From: an uncultured Bacteroidales bacterium
Lineage (GTDB): Bacteria; Bacteroidota; Bacteroidia; Bacteroidales; Bacteroidaceae
Direction: 5' to 3'
Length of the DNA stretch: 64,000 bases
Assembly: GCA_902786925.1 (NCBI GenBank)
Contig: CADAEK010000001.1
Span: 1-64,000, forward strand
Under the pieces are notes generated by a model that was not told the DNA's origin, did not search any database, and saw nothing but the letters and a program-made list of their open reading frames with translations. The position numbers were made by a program, and so were the translations under genes. Shown here piece by piece: positions 24,451 to 32,477 of this stretch; the stretch's first letter is position 1; every line of letters begins with the position of its first letter.

Positions 24451-26714
24451 ATGTCTGCAATCACCAACTTGATTTCGGCATATGTGTAGTCATCGGGAAG
24501 CAGATTCTTCACATCGCTCAACGCATAAGCCTTGTCGAACGATTTGATAATTCCACGAATCATCTTCTGATGCTGGGTGCTCACCACATCACCTATCTTC
24601 AATTCGCCTGTCTCGACGAAATGGGCCAAGTGGTTCTCGATGGTGCCTACGGTGAGGGAACGCGCTGCTGCAATGTCCTTGATGGACTTGCCTTCATGAT
24701 AGAGCTTGAGGGTTTCACGCTTCGTGTCCACCTTCTCCTTCTTGGGCTTTTCTTCCTTTGCCTTTCTCGTCTTGGCTTTCGACTTCACGCCATCTTCATC
24801 CATGCTCACCTCGTCAAGCGCAGCCTTGGCCTTCGCCGACAAGAAGGCACGAATGGAGAAGCCCTCGTCTTTCAATCGGGCAAGGATGCCTACCTTCAGT
24901 TTATAGGAGAGCATGAAGGCATCGAGCGCATTGTTGTATTGAGTGACCACCTGCTTGTTGTTGATAACCACCTTGGTGCGTGGAATGATAGGGTCGAGCA
25001 GGTGGTGTATCTTCTCTTCGAAATAAGCCATGCCTGCCTTCAAGCGTTCTTGCAGCTTGTCGTCTTGAGCAAAGGCCGTGCCACTCTGCTGCATCAGAGC
25101 AGCATATTGGCGCTGGAACTTCTGTGCCACTTCAACCACCTCGGAGTCCAGCTTCGGGAGCACCTCTTTCAAGATTTCCAGCAACTCGGGTGCTGAGCCA
25201 TACAGATGCTGGTTCACCACACGCATGAGATACTCCATGTCGCTCTTCAGCAATTGGAAGTTGAAGAGTTCGTTGAGCAGCGAATAGTAATACTCCCACA
25301 TCATCTGGGGCAGTTTTCCTTCTGTCTGCTGCGCCTCTTGCAGTTCACGGTCAATGTAGGCATTCACCGACGCATCTGTGATGACAGAGCCCATCGCAAG
25401 CGGGCGTGCCAGCACCATACCCTCCAGCGTGCGGCAACGGCTCAGCGCCACATACACCTGTCCGTGTGTGAAGGAGTCGGTGATGTCCAGCACGGCATGG
25501 TCGAACGTCAAGCCCTGACTCTTGTGCACCGTGATGGCCCACGCCAGTCTTAAAGGATATTGTGTGAAGGTGCCGTCCACTTCCTCTCGTATCTCCTTCG
25601 TCTCTGCGTCAATCACATATTTCGTATTCTCCCAGGTCAACTGAGGCACGTAAATAGTTCGGTTATCCTCCTTGCAATGCACCACAATGATGCGTTCATC
25701 CGTCTCGTCGTCCCACATGAAGCCTTTCACCACACCAATCTTGCCGTTGTAATACTCCTTCCCCGGGTTGGGGTCATTCTTGATGAACATCACTTGCGCC
25801 CCTTCCTTCAACACCAACTTTTCATCGGCAGGATAACTGCTTTCGGGGAAATTCTTATGAATCTCAGCCATGAAAGTCATCTCCTTCGACTTCAAGGCGT
25901 CCAGCTGTGTCTCGTTGTAGGTCTGCGCCATGCGGTTATGGGTGGTCAGACGAATCCAATCCTCATTCTTCGGAGGTTCGAAATTGGCCATATAGCGGGC
26001 ATTGAGCGCGTTCATCGTAGCGGTGTCCACCTGATTGCTGCGAATCTTGCCCAAGATATGGATGAACGAGGCATCCTGCTGACGATAGATGTGCTTCAGC
26101 TCAATGGTCACATAGGGAGTCTGCTGCAGGGCCTTGCTGCCAAAGAAGTAGGGTGTTGAGTAATAAGGAGCCAGCAAGACCCACTCACGCTCTTGAGCCA
26201 CGGGGGCCAACTGCTGCAAGTCGCCTATCAAAAGCAGCTGCACGCCGCCAAAAGGCCTGGTCCTGTCACGATATTTGCGCAGTTCCTGGTCTATCGCATC
26301 CAGCACATCGCACCTGACCATTGAAATCTCGTCAATCACCAGCAAGTCCAGCGTCTTGATGAGGTTTTTCTTCTCTTTGCTCATGTTGTAGCGCCCCTTC
26401 TTCTCTGCCATCTTCACACCAGGCACGATGGGGCCGAAGGGCAACTGGAAGAAGGAGTGGATGGTCTGCCCTTGGGCATTGATGGCTGCCACACCCGTAG
26501 GAGCCAGCACCACCATCCGCTTGGGGGTGCGTTCCCTCAAGGTGCGCAAGAACGTCGTCTTGCCTGTTCCTGCCTTTCCTGTCAGAAACACCGACACATT
26601 CGTGCTGGAGATAAAACGCCACGCTAAGTTCATCTCGTGATTCTGCACTCCATCGCTCTCTGCCACTTGCATCGAAAACACATCTTCCTGCGATGCACGC
26701 TGTATATAGTCCAT
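24420..26714 (-). CDS. Pif1/RecD-like SF1B helicase with C-terminal helix-turn-helix
   Basis: A 764-aa helicase; the start at 26714 (MDYIQRASQEDVFSMQ) lies just after the promoter. Motif I is FLTGKAGTGKTTFL, Ia is LAPTGVAAINAQGQTIHSFF, II is LVIDEISMV, III is LLLIGDLQQLAPV. The C-terminal motor half contains LAWAITVHKSQGLTFD and VYVALSRCRTL (motif VI). Residues past 620 look like an HRDC-like segment followed by a lysine-rich linker and a helix-turn-helix (SIKDIAAARSLTVGTIENHL). Likely role: DNA repair or fork processing. The tail RSEELGVRS comes from the intergenic heptad repeat. Confidence 0.88.
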   Translation of the reverse strand: MDYIQRASQEDVFSMQVAESDGVQNHEMNLAWRFISSTNVSVFLTGKAGTGKTTFLRTLRERTPKRMVVLAPTGVAAINAQGQTIHSFFQLPFGPIVPGVKMAEKKGRYNMSKEKKNLIKTLDLLVIDEISMVRCDVLDAIDQELRKYRDRTRPFGGVQLLLIGDLQQLAPVAQEREWVLLAPYYSTPYFFGSKALQQTPYVTIELKHIYRQQDASFIHILGKIRSNQVDTATMNALNARYMANFEPPKNEDWIRLTTHNRMAQTYNETQLDALKSKEMTFMAEIHKNFPESSYPADEKLVLKEGAQVMFIKNDPNPGKEYYNGKIGVVKGFMWDDETDERIIVVHCKEDNRTIYVPQLTWENTKYVIDAETKEIREEVDGTFTQYPLRLAWAITVHKSQGLTFDHAVLDITDSFTHGQVYVALSRCRTLEGMVLARPLAMGSVITDASVNAYIDRELQEAQQTEGKLPQMMWEYYYSLLNELFNFQLLKSDMEYLMRVVNQHLYGSAPELLEILKEVLPKLDSEVVEVAQKFQRQYAALMQQSGTAFAQDDKLQERLKAGMAYFEEKIHHLLDPIIPRTKVVINNKQVVTQYNNALDAFMLSYKLKVGILARLKDEGFSIRAFLSAKAKAALDEVSMDEDGVKSKAKTRKAKEEKPKKEKVDTKRETLKLYHEGKSIKDIAAARSLTVGTIENHLAHFVETGELKIGDVVSTQHQKMIRGIIKSFDKAYALSDVKNLLPDDYTYAEIKLVIADIRSEELGVRS

Positions 26715-26732
26715 ACTTTTCTTTCTTTTGTG

Positions 26733-26740
26733 CAAAAGTA
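26733..26740 (-). promoter_or_regulatory. Promoter -7 box of the helicase gene
   Basis: TACTTTTG on the minus strand, 18 nt before the ATG. The -33 element is unclear. Confidence 0.5.
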
Positions 26741-26905
26741 CTGATTCTATTTGAAAGCGGGAAATGGAGCGTTGAAAATCAGCCTCACTGGCATGAATTA
26801 TCAAAGATTCGGGAGTTAATTTATCCTAAAAAACAGAGGCAAAAGATGAACCTTTCGCCGGTGAGCGCCTCTAAACCAATAAAGCAACATCGTATTTTCC
26901 AAGAG

Positions 26906-28489
26906 ATGAAAGGACATTTTATGACTGCATTGGCGCTCGCCCTCTTCATGGGAGGAGTGAGCCACGCCGAAGATATCACCATTCGCTATAATGGTGAAAA
27001 GGCAACGGTTAAGAAGAACGTGAAAGACAGCATCAGCGTGACTGTGGAAGGAGCGCATGTGAGTGTTGTCAGCACTTATCAGGCACACAAGCTCACCGTC
27101 CTGCTGAGCGGAAAGAGTGACAACGGACAACTCATCCTCAAGACGGACGGAAAGGCGAAGGTGAAGCTGAAGGACTTGCAACTGACGAGCCAAGAAGGTG
27201 CGCCTCTGTGGCTGAAGAATAAGAAGAAGGTGGAGATTACGGCCACGAAAGGCACGAACAACACGCTGACCGTCACCGCCTGCAACGACACCGCCAACCA
27301 TAAGGCGGCTGTCATCTGGGCAAAGGACAAGGTGAAGTTCTCCGGCACAGGTACCCTCAACGTCCTGGCGAAAGGCGACGGTTGCAAGGGCATCAGCAGC
27401 AAAGATGATATCACCATAGAGGAACTTACGCTCAACGTGGAGACTACGGGCAATAACCTCGGAGAGAAGGCCAATCCATTCGGAGGAGGAGGCTTCGGAG
27501 GATTTGGAGGACCCTTCCCTGCCAACGACAGCATCCCACAAGGGGGATTCGGAGGCTTTGGAGGTTTCGGAGGTCCTCCTGCTTTCGACTTCAGCAATAT
27601 CTCAGAGGAGGACAAAGCACGCTTTGAGGAGATGCGCAAGAACTTTGAAGAGATGATGAAGAACGGAGGTGGTTTCCCGATGGGCGGTTTTGGCCATCAG
27701 GAAGAAGGAGATAGCACGCGTCAACAGGGCTTTGGCGGCTTCCCTATGGGAGGTGGCATGGACTTTGCCAAGCATAAGTATAACGGCACGACGAAGGGCA
27801 TCAAGTCACAAGAAAAGGTCATTATGAATAGCGGCCATGTGAACGTCACTACCTCATCGCCCGGTGCTGAAGGTATTGAGGGCAAGAAGGGCGTGATTCT
27901 CAACGGAGGCGATGTGAATGTCTTGGCCATCGACGATGCCATCAATGCCAATGCCGTCATTGAGTTCAATGGTGCCAACGTGGTGGCACGCAGCACGACC
28001 AACGATGCCGTGGATGCCAACCTTGTGGATTTCTTTGCAGGCGGCTTCGGAGGTTTCTTCGGAGGAGGCAACCAGGAGCAGAACAATGACCCTGCCATCA
28101 TCATCACAGGAGGCACTGTCTATGCATGGAGTCAGCGAGGCATGCCAGAGGAAGGACTCGACTGCGACTTCTCCCCTATCAAGATTACAGGTGGAAAAGT
28201 GTTCTCTGTGGGAGCCGGCATGGGAGAAATGCCTTCTGTGCCTACACAGGAAAGCGCAGAGCAACCCACGGCCCTTCTGCTCGGCATCAACATTGTGAAG
28301 GATGAACCCATCCAAGTACTCGACAGCAAGAATCAGGTCATCAACACCCTCACGGTTCCTTTTGCTCTGCAGAACAGTTCCAGCGTCATCACTTCACCCC
28401 AGTTCCTGTTGGGAGGCACCTATACGGTGAAGACCAAGGGCTATGAAAAGAGTTTCACACTGAAGGAGAACTTCACCATCGTAAGATAA
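26906..28489 (+). CDS. Secreted Cthe_2159/DUF4353-type beta-helix protein with Gly-Phe linkers
   Basis: The 527-aa protein begins with signal MKGHFMTALALALFMGGVSHA; an ATG at 26846 is also in frame. The N-terminal part (ITIRYNGEKATVKKNV) resembles the carbohydrate-binding domain of the Cthe_2159 family, a right-handed parallel beta-helix seen to bind cellulose or acidic sugars. Repeated turns such as DGCKGISSKDDITI, SPGAEGIEGKKGVIL and DDAINANAVIEF support the helix. Residues about 190-310 are a low-complexity region rich in FGGFGG. The precise ligand is unknown. Family members often accompany CotH-like genes, but none is seen here. Confidence 0.75.
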   Translation: MKGHFMTALALALFMGGVSHAEDITIRYNGEKATVKKNVKDSISVTVEGAHVSVVSTYQAHKLTVLLSGKSDNGQLILKTDGKAKVKLKDLQLTSQEGAPLWLKNKKKVEITATKGTNNTLTVTACNDTANHKAAVIWAKDKVKFSGTGTLNVLAKGDGCKGISSKDDITIEELTLNVETTGNNLGEKANPFGGGGFGGFGGPFPANDSIPQGGFGGFGGFGGPPAFDFSNISEEDKARFEEMRKNFEEMMKNGGGFPMGGFGHQEEGDSTRQQGFGGFPMGGGMDFAKHKYNGTTKGIKSQEKVIMNSGHVNVTTSSPGAEGIEGKKGVILNGGDVNVLAIDDAINANAVIEFNGANVVARSTTNDAVDANLVDFFAGGFGGFFGGGNQEQNNDPAIIITGGTVYAWSQRGMPEEGLDCDFSPIKITGGKVFSVGAGMGEMPSVPTQESAEQPTALLLGINIVKDEPIQVLDSKNQVINTLTVPFALQNSSSVITSPQFLLGGTYTVKTKGYEKSFTLKENFTIVR

Positions 28490-28500
28490 GAAAAAGAAAT

Positions 28501-28534
28501 GCCCCGCGCTGTCTATCACAGATAGCGTCGGGGC
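28501..28534. terminator. Terminator hairpin after the beta-helix gene
   Basis: GCCCCG (28501-28506) pairs with CGGGGC (28529-28534), with CGCTGTCTATC/GATAGCG inside. It may serve both converging genes. Confidence 0.65.
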
Positions 28535-28679
28535 GGACAAAAAACTTCATCAGTTTTTTGGTTCATCACCTTACATTATTATTCTATCCAGAAAGTTATT
28601 GATATGCTATGGCTTTAACAATAATAACTCTACGGGAATAGAATCCCAATACTTTCACTACATTACTATTTTCACTACA

Positions 28680-29342
28680 TTATATATAATACTCTACCAT
28701 TTCCACCAGACCGGCTCTTAGCGCATACTTCGTCGCCTCATAGGTGGTGTTCACGTTTATCTTTCGGAAGATGTTCTTCTTGTGCGTCGTGATGGTATGG
28801 ATGCTGGAATTTCGTTCAGCAGCTATCTCCTTCACCGACTTGCCCAAGGCTATTGATCTCAACACTTCCATTTCCGTGGTGGTCAACTGGTCACGCTCCA
28901 GCGGCGACTGCTGCTTGGTGGGCGTCAGCAACAAGTTGGTCACCTGATGGCACAAGAAACGCACGTCTGTGATGGCACACTTCAGCGCTGTGATGATTTC
29001 TTGTGCCGAATCGTCTTTCAGTACCATGCTGAACTGTGATTCCACACTCAACCTGCGAATCAAGTTTTCCGTCAAATCATCAGAGAAAAGCACCCAATGG
29101 ACAAACGGAAAGCGGTCTGCCAAATTCAGCAACTCGTCTGTACTGCCCAAATCAAACAACGTGTAATCAATGATGACTAACGACGAAGGATCCTCTTTCA
29201 GCTCGGCAATTAGTTCTGCTCGGCGACTCACTTCTTTCACCTCCAGTGCCTCTAAATCCTTCAGTGTCCCACGTATCAAGGCTTTTAAGCCCAATCGTGT
29301 TATATCCTGATTATCTGCGATGATGATTTGTTTCTTGTCCAT
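28680..29342 (-). CDS. NarL/FixJ-family response regulator (orphan)
   Basis: The 220-aa protein has an N-terminal receiver (IIIADNQDITRLGLKALI, phospho-acceptor Asp in LVIIDYTLF). Its C-terminal LuxR-type helix-turn-helix is TTTEMEVLRSIALGKSVKEIAAERNSSIHTITTHKKNIFRK in outline. No kinase gene is adjacent; the only histidine kinase in the window is at 57 kb. It is divergent from the PstS-like gene, whose promoter carries an ATACC-N8-GGTAT repeat, the kind of site NarL-type regulators use. I infer that it controls that gene and possibly the SusC gene. Confidence 0.88.
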   Translation of the reverse strand: MDKKQIIIADNQDITRLGLKALIRGTLKDLEALEVKEVSRRAELIAELKEDPSSLVIIDYTLFDLGSTDELLNLADRFPFVHWVLFSDDLTENLIRRLSVESQFSMVLKDDSAQEIITALKCAITDVRFLCHQVTNLLLTPTKQQSPLERDQLTTTEMEVLRSIALGKSVKEIAAERNSSIHTITTHKKNIFRKINVNTTYEATKYALRAGLVEMVEYYI

Positions 29343-29366
29343 GACCTTTACTCATTAAATTCGGCG

Positions 29367-29397
29367 CAAAGGTACGCCGACTTTATTTTTTTGCCAA
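29367..29397 (-). promoter_or_regulatory. Promoter of the NarL-type regulator
   Basis: Minus strand TTG (29397-29395), 20 nt, TACCTTTG (29374-29367). A single ATACC half-site lies at 29406-29410, compatible with autoregulation. Confidence 0.7.
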
Positions 29398-29520
29398 GAG
29401 AGACTATACCGTTCAGTAAATATATCTACACAAAGAGATAGACAAAGAAAAATCATCCGATAGCCTTATAGCTGTACTTGCACGATTATCTTTCACAATC
29501 AGAAGAACTTATAAGCAAAT

Positions 29521-29538
29521 ATACCATATTTAGGGTAT
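29521..29538. promoter_or_regulatory. ATACC-N8-GGTAT inverted repeat upstream of the PstS-like gene
   Basis: ATACC (29521-29525) and GGTAT (29534-29538), 44 nt before the -7 box at 29583. Half-sites, spacing and distance are the same as at 16996-17013. Confidence 0.6.
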
Positions 29539-29582
29539 CAAAATCACCTATCGAAGGGATTTCGGGTACGTTAGAAAGGCTG

Positions 29583-29590
29583 TACCTTTG
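29583..29590 (+). promoter_or_regulatory. Promoter -7 box of the PstS-like gene
   Basis: TACCTTTG. The -33 position reads TTC and not TTG, which suggests dependence on an activator. Confidence 0.7.
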
Positions 29591-29641
29591 CACCAGAATT
29601 CAAAACAGAACGATTTATCCATTAAGAAAATTACAGACGAC

Positions 29642-30559
29642 ATGAAGGTAAGAACATTATTTACAGTAATAGCAACAGCCGTAGCTCTTACGGCAAGTGC
29701 AGCAACGGCGCAGAATGATGGTGTTATCACAATCAAAGTAAACAAGGCAAGCAAGGCTTTGGTAGAGCAATGGATTAAGGGGTTCAAAGCAGTGAAGCCT
29801 AACGTGGAAATAGCGCTTGTGAGCGGAAAGAGCGCTGATGCCGACCTCACCCTGGTGAACGCGCCTCAGGAGGGCGCACAAATCACTTATGTGGGACGTT
29901 ATGCCCTGCTGCCCGTTACATCTACGGAGAATCCTCTGCTCCGCGACATCCAGAAGAAGGACTGGAAGAGCAAGGACATCAAGCACCTCTTCTTCAACGC
30001 CGAGGAAGAGTTTGACGAGGAGTTTGACGACTACGAAGAGGAAACTGAAGGAAAGAAGAACAAGCTGGAGGACAAGCTGACGGTGTACTCAGGCAGCAGC
30101 AAGGCATCGCTGACCAGCACCTTCGCAGCACACTTCGGACGCAGCACAGAAGACTTGCGCGGCAATCGCATCGCAGGCGACGACTACTATCTGCTATCTG
30201 CTCTTTCCGAGGATAAGGCTGCTGTGACTTTCAATGCACTGAACAACCTCTACGACCTTTCTTCACGCACTCTCCGCAGCGACCTCGCTCTGCTGCCTCT
30301 GAGCGTCAAGACATCACAGCGTGAGGTGCTCCGCTCTGGCAATCTCGACGAGACAATCGAACTCATTGAGAAGGAGAACATCGACCTGATTCCTGTGGCT
30401 GACATCGGTTTCACTTACGGAACATTCGACAGCGACATCGACGCATTCCTGCAGTGGGTCATTCAGGACGGACAGCAGTACAACCACCAGCAGGGCTTCC
30501 TCAAACTGAGTTCCAAGGAAGTGGAAAGCCAACTGAGAGTATTAGCACTTAACCAATAG
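29642..30559 (+). CDS. PstS-like periplasmic substrate-binding protein
   Basis: A 305-aa secreted protein; the start at 29642 gives signal MKVRTLFTVIATAVALTASA. VITIKVNKASKALVEQWIKGF and SGKSADADLTLVN resemble the opening of PstS-like (type 2) binding proteins. AITY-like VGRYALLPVTSTENP and SGSSKASLTSTFAAHFG continue that pattern. An acidic insert of about 20 residues (EEEFDEEFDDYEEE) is unusual. No ABC transporter or phosphate genes are nearby, so it may act as a solute sensor or be secreted for another purpose. The ligand is unknown. Confidence 0.6.
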   Translation: MKVRTLFTVIATAVALTASAATAQNDGVITIKVNKASKALVEQWIKGFKAVKPNVEIALVSGKSADADLTLVNAPQEGAQITYVGRYALLPVTSTENPLLRDIQKKDWKSKDIKHLFFNAEEEFDEEFDDYEEETEGKKNKLEDKLTVYSGSSKASLTSTFAAHFGRSTEDLRGNRIAGDDYYLLSALSEDKAAVTFNALNNLYDLSSRTLRSDLALLPLSVKTSQREVLRSGNLDETIELIEKENIDLIPVADIGFTYGTFDSDIDAFLQWVIQDGQQYNHQQGFLKLSSKEVESQLRVLALNQ

Positions 30560-30597
30560 CCATAAACCATTTCTGAAAGTTGATTACAAAAAAAGGA

Positions 30598-30626
30598 GAA
30601 GGAGGCGAGATTATCTCGCTTCCTTC
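30598..30626. terminator. Terminator after the PstS-like gene
   Basis: GAAGGAGGCGAGA (30598-30610) pairs with TCTCGCTTCCTTC (30614-30626), followed by TTTGCTTTT. Confidence 0.8.
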
Positions 30627-30627
30627 T

Positions 30628-30656
30628 TTGCTTTTCGCCTAAAATCCATACCTTTG
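30628..30656 (+). promoter_or_regulatory. Promoter of the ThiD-AraC fusion gene
   Basis: TTG (30628-30630), 18 nt, TACCTTTG (30649-30656), right after the preceding terminator and 24 nt before the ATG. Confidence 0.7.
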
Positions 30657-30680
30657 CACCAGATTTATCGCTTATAGTGC

Positions 30681-31577
30681 ATGAAAGGGCTACACACCAT
30701 ATTGACGATTACAGGTTCGGACGGAACAGGCGTTTCAGGAGTGCAGGCTGACATCCGCTGCATCAATGCATTGGGAGGAACAGCCACCTCAGCCATCACG
30801 TCCATCACGGTACAGAACACGCTGGGCATTCAGCAATTCTACGATTTGCCTGCAGCCACCGTACGGGAGCAGATTGAGGCCATCCTCAACGACTTGCAGC
30901 CACAGGTTATCAAGATAGGCTTGCTCCGCCGCATCGAAGTGGTGGAAGTGGTAGCGGAACTGATGCGCAAGTATCACCCCAAACACATTGTGTATGCCCC
31001 CATCAGGCATTCTACCCATGGCGACCAACTGGTCAATTCCCAAGTTTTTGACACCATTCAGCAGCAACTCATTCCGCTTTGCACCGTGGTGCTGGAACCC
31101 TCCGACCTTCCACCTGGTGTCAGAAAGCACGGTCATGCCAACTTGCTGTCTGCTGCTTTGGCCTATTACCTGAGCTGCGGCGAGCAAGTGGACGAGGCGA
31201 TGCTCCATGCTCGCACATACCTCAGCCAACTGCCTGCCGGCTATACCGAAGACAACAGCCGCAGCGGTGAACTCTTCAATCTTTTCCTTGATGTGCTGAA
31301 CAAGTACTATTACCGTTACAGCGACGTGGCATTCTATGCCGAGCAGTTGGGTGTCAGCGCCCGTTACCTCGGACAGGTGACCCGCAGCATAGCCCAGCGT
31401 TCACCCAAAGCCATGATTGATGAGCGCATCACAGAAGAAGTCACCCGTCTGCTCACCACCACCAGCAAACCCCTCAAGGAAATCGCCCAGATGTTTGGCT
31501 TCTCCTCTCAAGCCCATCTTTCTAGATTCATCAAGAAGCAAAAGGGACAGGCACCCAGCACATTAAGATATCAGTAA
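30681..31577 (+). CDS. Degenerate ThiD/PdxK-like domain fused to an AraC-type DNA-binding domain
   Basis: 298 aa. Residues 1-190 align by eye with the HMP-phosphate/pyridoxal kinase fold: LTITGSDGTGVSGVQADI, then VIKIGLL. Key catalytic parts are changed. The DPV motif reads APIRHSTHGD, about 60 residues are missing between LEPSDLP and the last helix, and the GTGC anion hole is HGHANLLSAAL. Phosphotransfer is therefore unlikely. Residues 205-298 are an AraC HTH pair ending in LKEIAQMFGFSSQAHLSRFIKK. I infer a one-component regulator sensing a pyridoxine- or pyrimidine-like vitamin. PdxT-PdxS are under 3 kb away, an obvious candidate target. Confidence 0.8.
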   Translation: MKGLHTILTITGSDGTGVSGVQADIRCINALGGTATSAITSITVQNTLGIQQFYDLPAATVREQIEAILNDLQPQVIKIGLLRRIEVVEVVAELMRKYHPKHIVYAPIRHSTHGDQLVNSQVFDTIQQQLIPLCTVVLEPSDLPPGVRKHGHANLLSAALAYYLSCGEQVDEAMLHARTYLSQLPAGYTEDNSRSGELFNLFLDVLNKYYYRYSDVAFYAEQLGVSARYLGQVTRSIAQRSPKAMIDERITEEVTRLLTTTSKPLKEIAQMFGFSSQAHLSRFIKKQKGQAPSTLRYQ

Positions 31578-31582
31578 AAACC

Positions 31583-31628
31583 TTTAGCCCCTCCCGACTT
31601 TCCCGAATGGAAGCCAGGAGGGGCTAAA
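31583..31628. terminator. Bidirectional terminator between convergent genes
   Basis: TTTAGCCCCTCC (31583-31594) pairs perfectly with GGAGGGGCTAAA (31617-31628). Confidence 0.8.
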
Positions 31629-31653
31629 AATTCTATGGCCGTTCACCACAAAG

Positions 31654-32367
31654 CTAACGTCCTATCTGCATGATGTGGATGGGACAAGCTTGAGTACACT
31701 TCCCGCACTTGATGCAGTCGGGATGCAAGTAGCCATCGGCTTCTCCACGGGCATCATAGGGTGTGAGCTGCATAGGACACACACGGGCACATTGCTTGCA
31801 CTTCATCTGGCAAGCGCTGCTGACATGCACAGTGGTGAAAGCTTTGGACGCTGACGCCTTCTTTGGTGCCACCCAACGTGAGATTGTTCCCATCGGGCAG
31901 AAGGAACACCAGGTACGAGGCGCATAGATGAAGGCCAGAATCACGCCTACCACCGTAGTGACGAGGATGATCGTCCAGAACACACGACCTATGTCGCTCC
32001 ACAGAGCAAGCCCTCCTTCGCTCCAGTGGGCTTGGCTCAGTTGGATTCCAAACATCGTGAAGATGAACAGCACCATGAAGAGGCGGAAGCCTGACGTGCG
32101 CACAAATGCAGGAATAGGCTTGTGGGGAGAGTATTTGGAGAGCAGGCGGTCAAACATGTTCCCGCGCGGACAGTAATGGCCACACCAATAACGCCCACGC
32201 CAGATGGAGGTGAGCACGGGTCCTATCATGCAGATGATTGCCACAATCCCAATAACAGGAAAGAACCATCCTAAGGCAAGATATACAGCGAGAATCCCAT
32301 ACAGTGGCTTTCCCGGTACTTCGAAATGGCGGTGGAAAGGTTTCGTTTTTTTCTTCTTTTCTTCCAT
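31654..32367 (-). CDS. FixG/NapH/NosR-like 4Fe-4S membrane protein
   Basis: The 237-aa protein has about four TM segments, two cysteine clusters between them (WCGHYCPRG and WCSFCPMG) and two C-terminal ferredoxin motifs (CQMKCKQCARVCP and CIKCGKCTQACP). This is the polyferredoxin design of NapH, NosR and CcoG. Family members pass electrons across the membrane; CcoG reduces copper. No denitrification or cbb3 genes are seen here, so the partner is unknown. It is transcribed divergently from OxyR, which hints at a link to redox stress. Confidence 0.82.
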   Translation of the reverse strand: MEEKKKKTKPFHRHFEVPGKPLYGILAVYLALGWFFPVIGIVAIICMIGPVLTSIWRGRYWCGHYCPRGNMFDRLLSKYSPHKPIPAFVRTSGFRLFMVLFIFTMFGIQLSQAHWSEGGLALWSDIGRVFWTIILVTTVVGVILAFIYAPRTWCSFCPMGTISRWVAPKKASASKAFTTVHVSSACQMKCKQCARVCPMQLTPYDARGEADGYLHPDCIKCGKCTQACPIHIMQIGR

Positions 32368-32398
32368 AATTCGTTGTCTTTTAAGATGTTTTTCGCTG

Positions 32399-32429
32399 CA
32401 AAAATACGAACTTTATGATAGACGTTCAA
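32399..32429 (-). promoter_or_regulatory. Promoter of the FixG-like gene
   Basis: Minus strand TTG (32429-32427), 20 nt, TATTTTTG (32406-32399). Confidence 0.6.
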
Positions 32430-32440
32430 ATCATTTTATC

Positions 32441-32448
32441 TATCTTTG
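32441..32448 (+). promoter_or_regulatory. Promoter -7 box of oxyR
   Basis: TATCTTTG, 29 nt before the ATG at 32478. It is back-to-back with the FixG-like promoter, so OxyR could control both from one site. Confidence 0.6.
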
Positions 32449-32477
32449 CATTGAACATATCTATCATCATATGGCAT

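Noticed and set aside
26693-26905. Longer N-terminus for the beta-helix protein (ATG at 26693 or 26846)
   Set aside because: The extensions overlap the divergent helicase 5' end or precede a complete signal peptide that starts at 26906.
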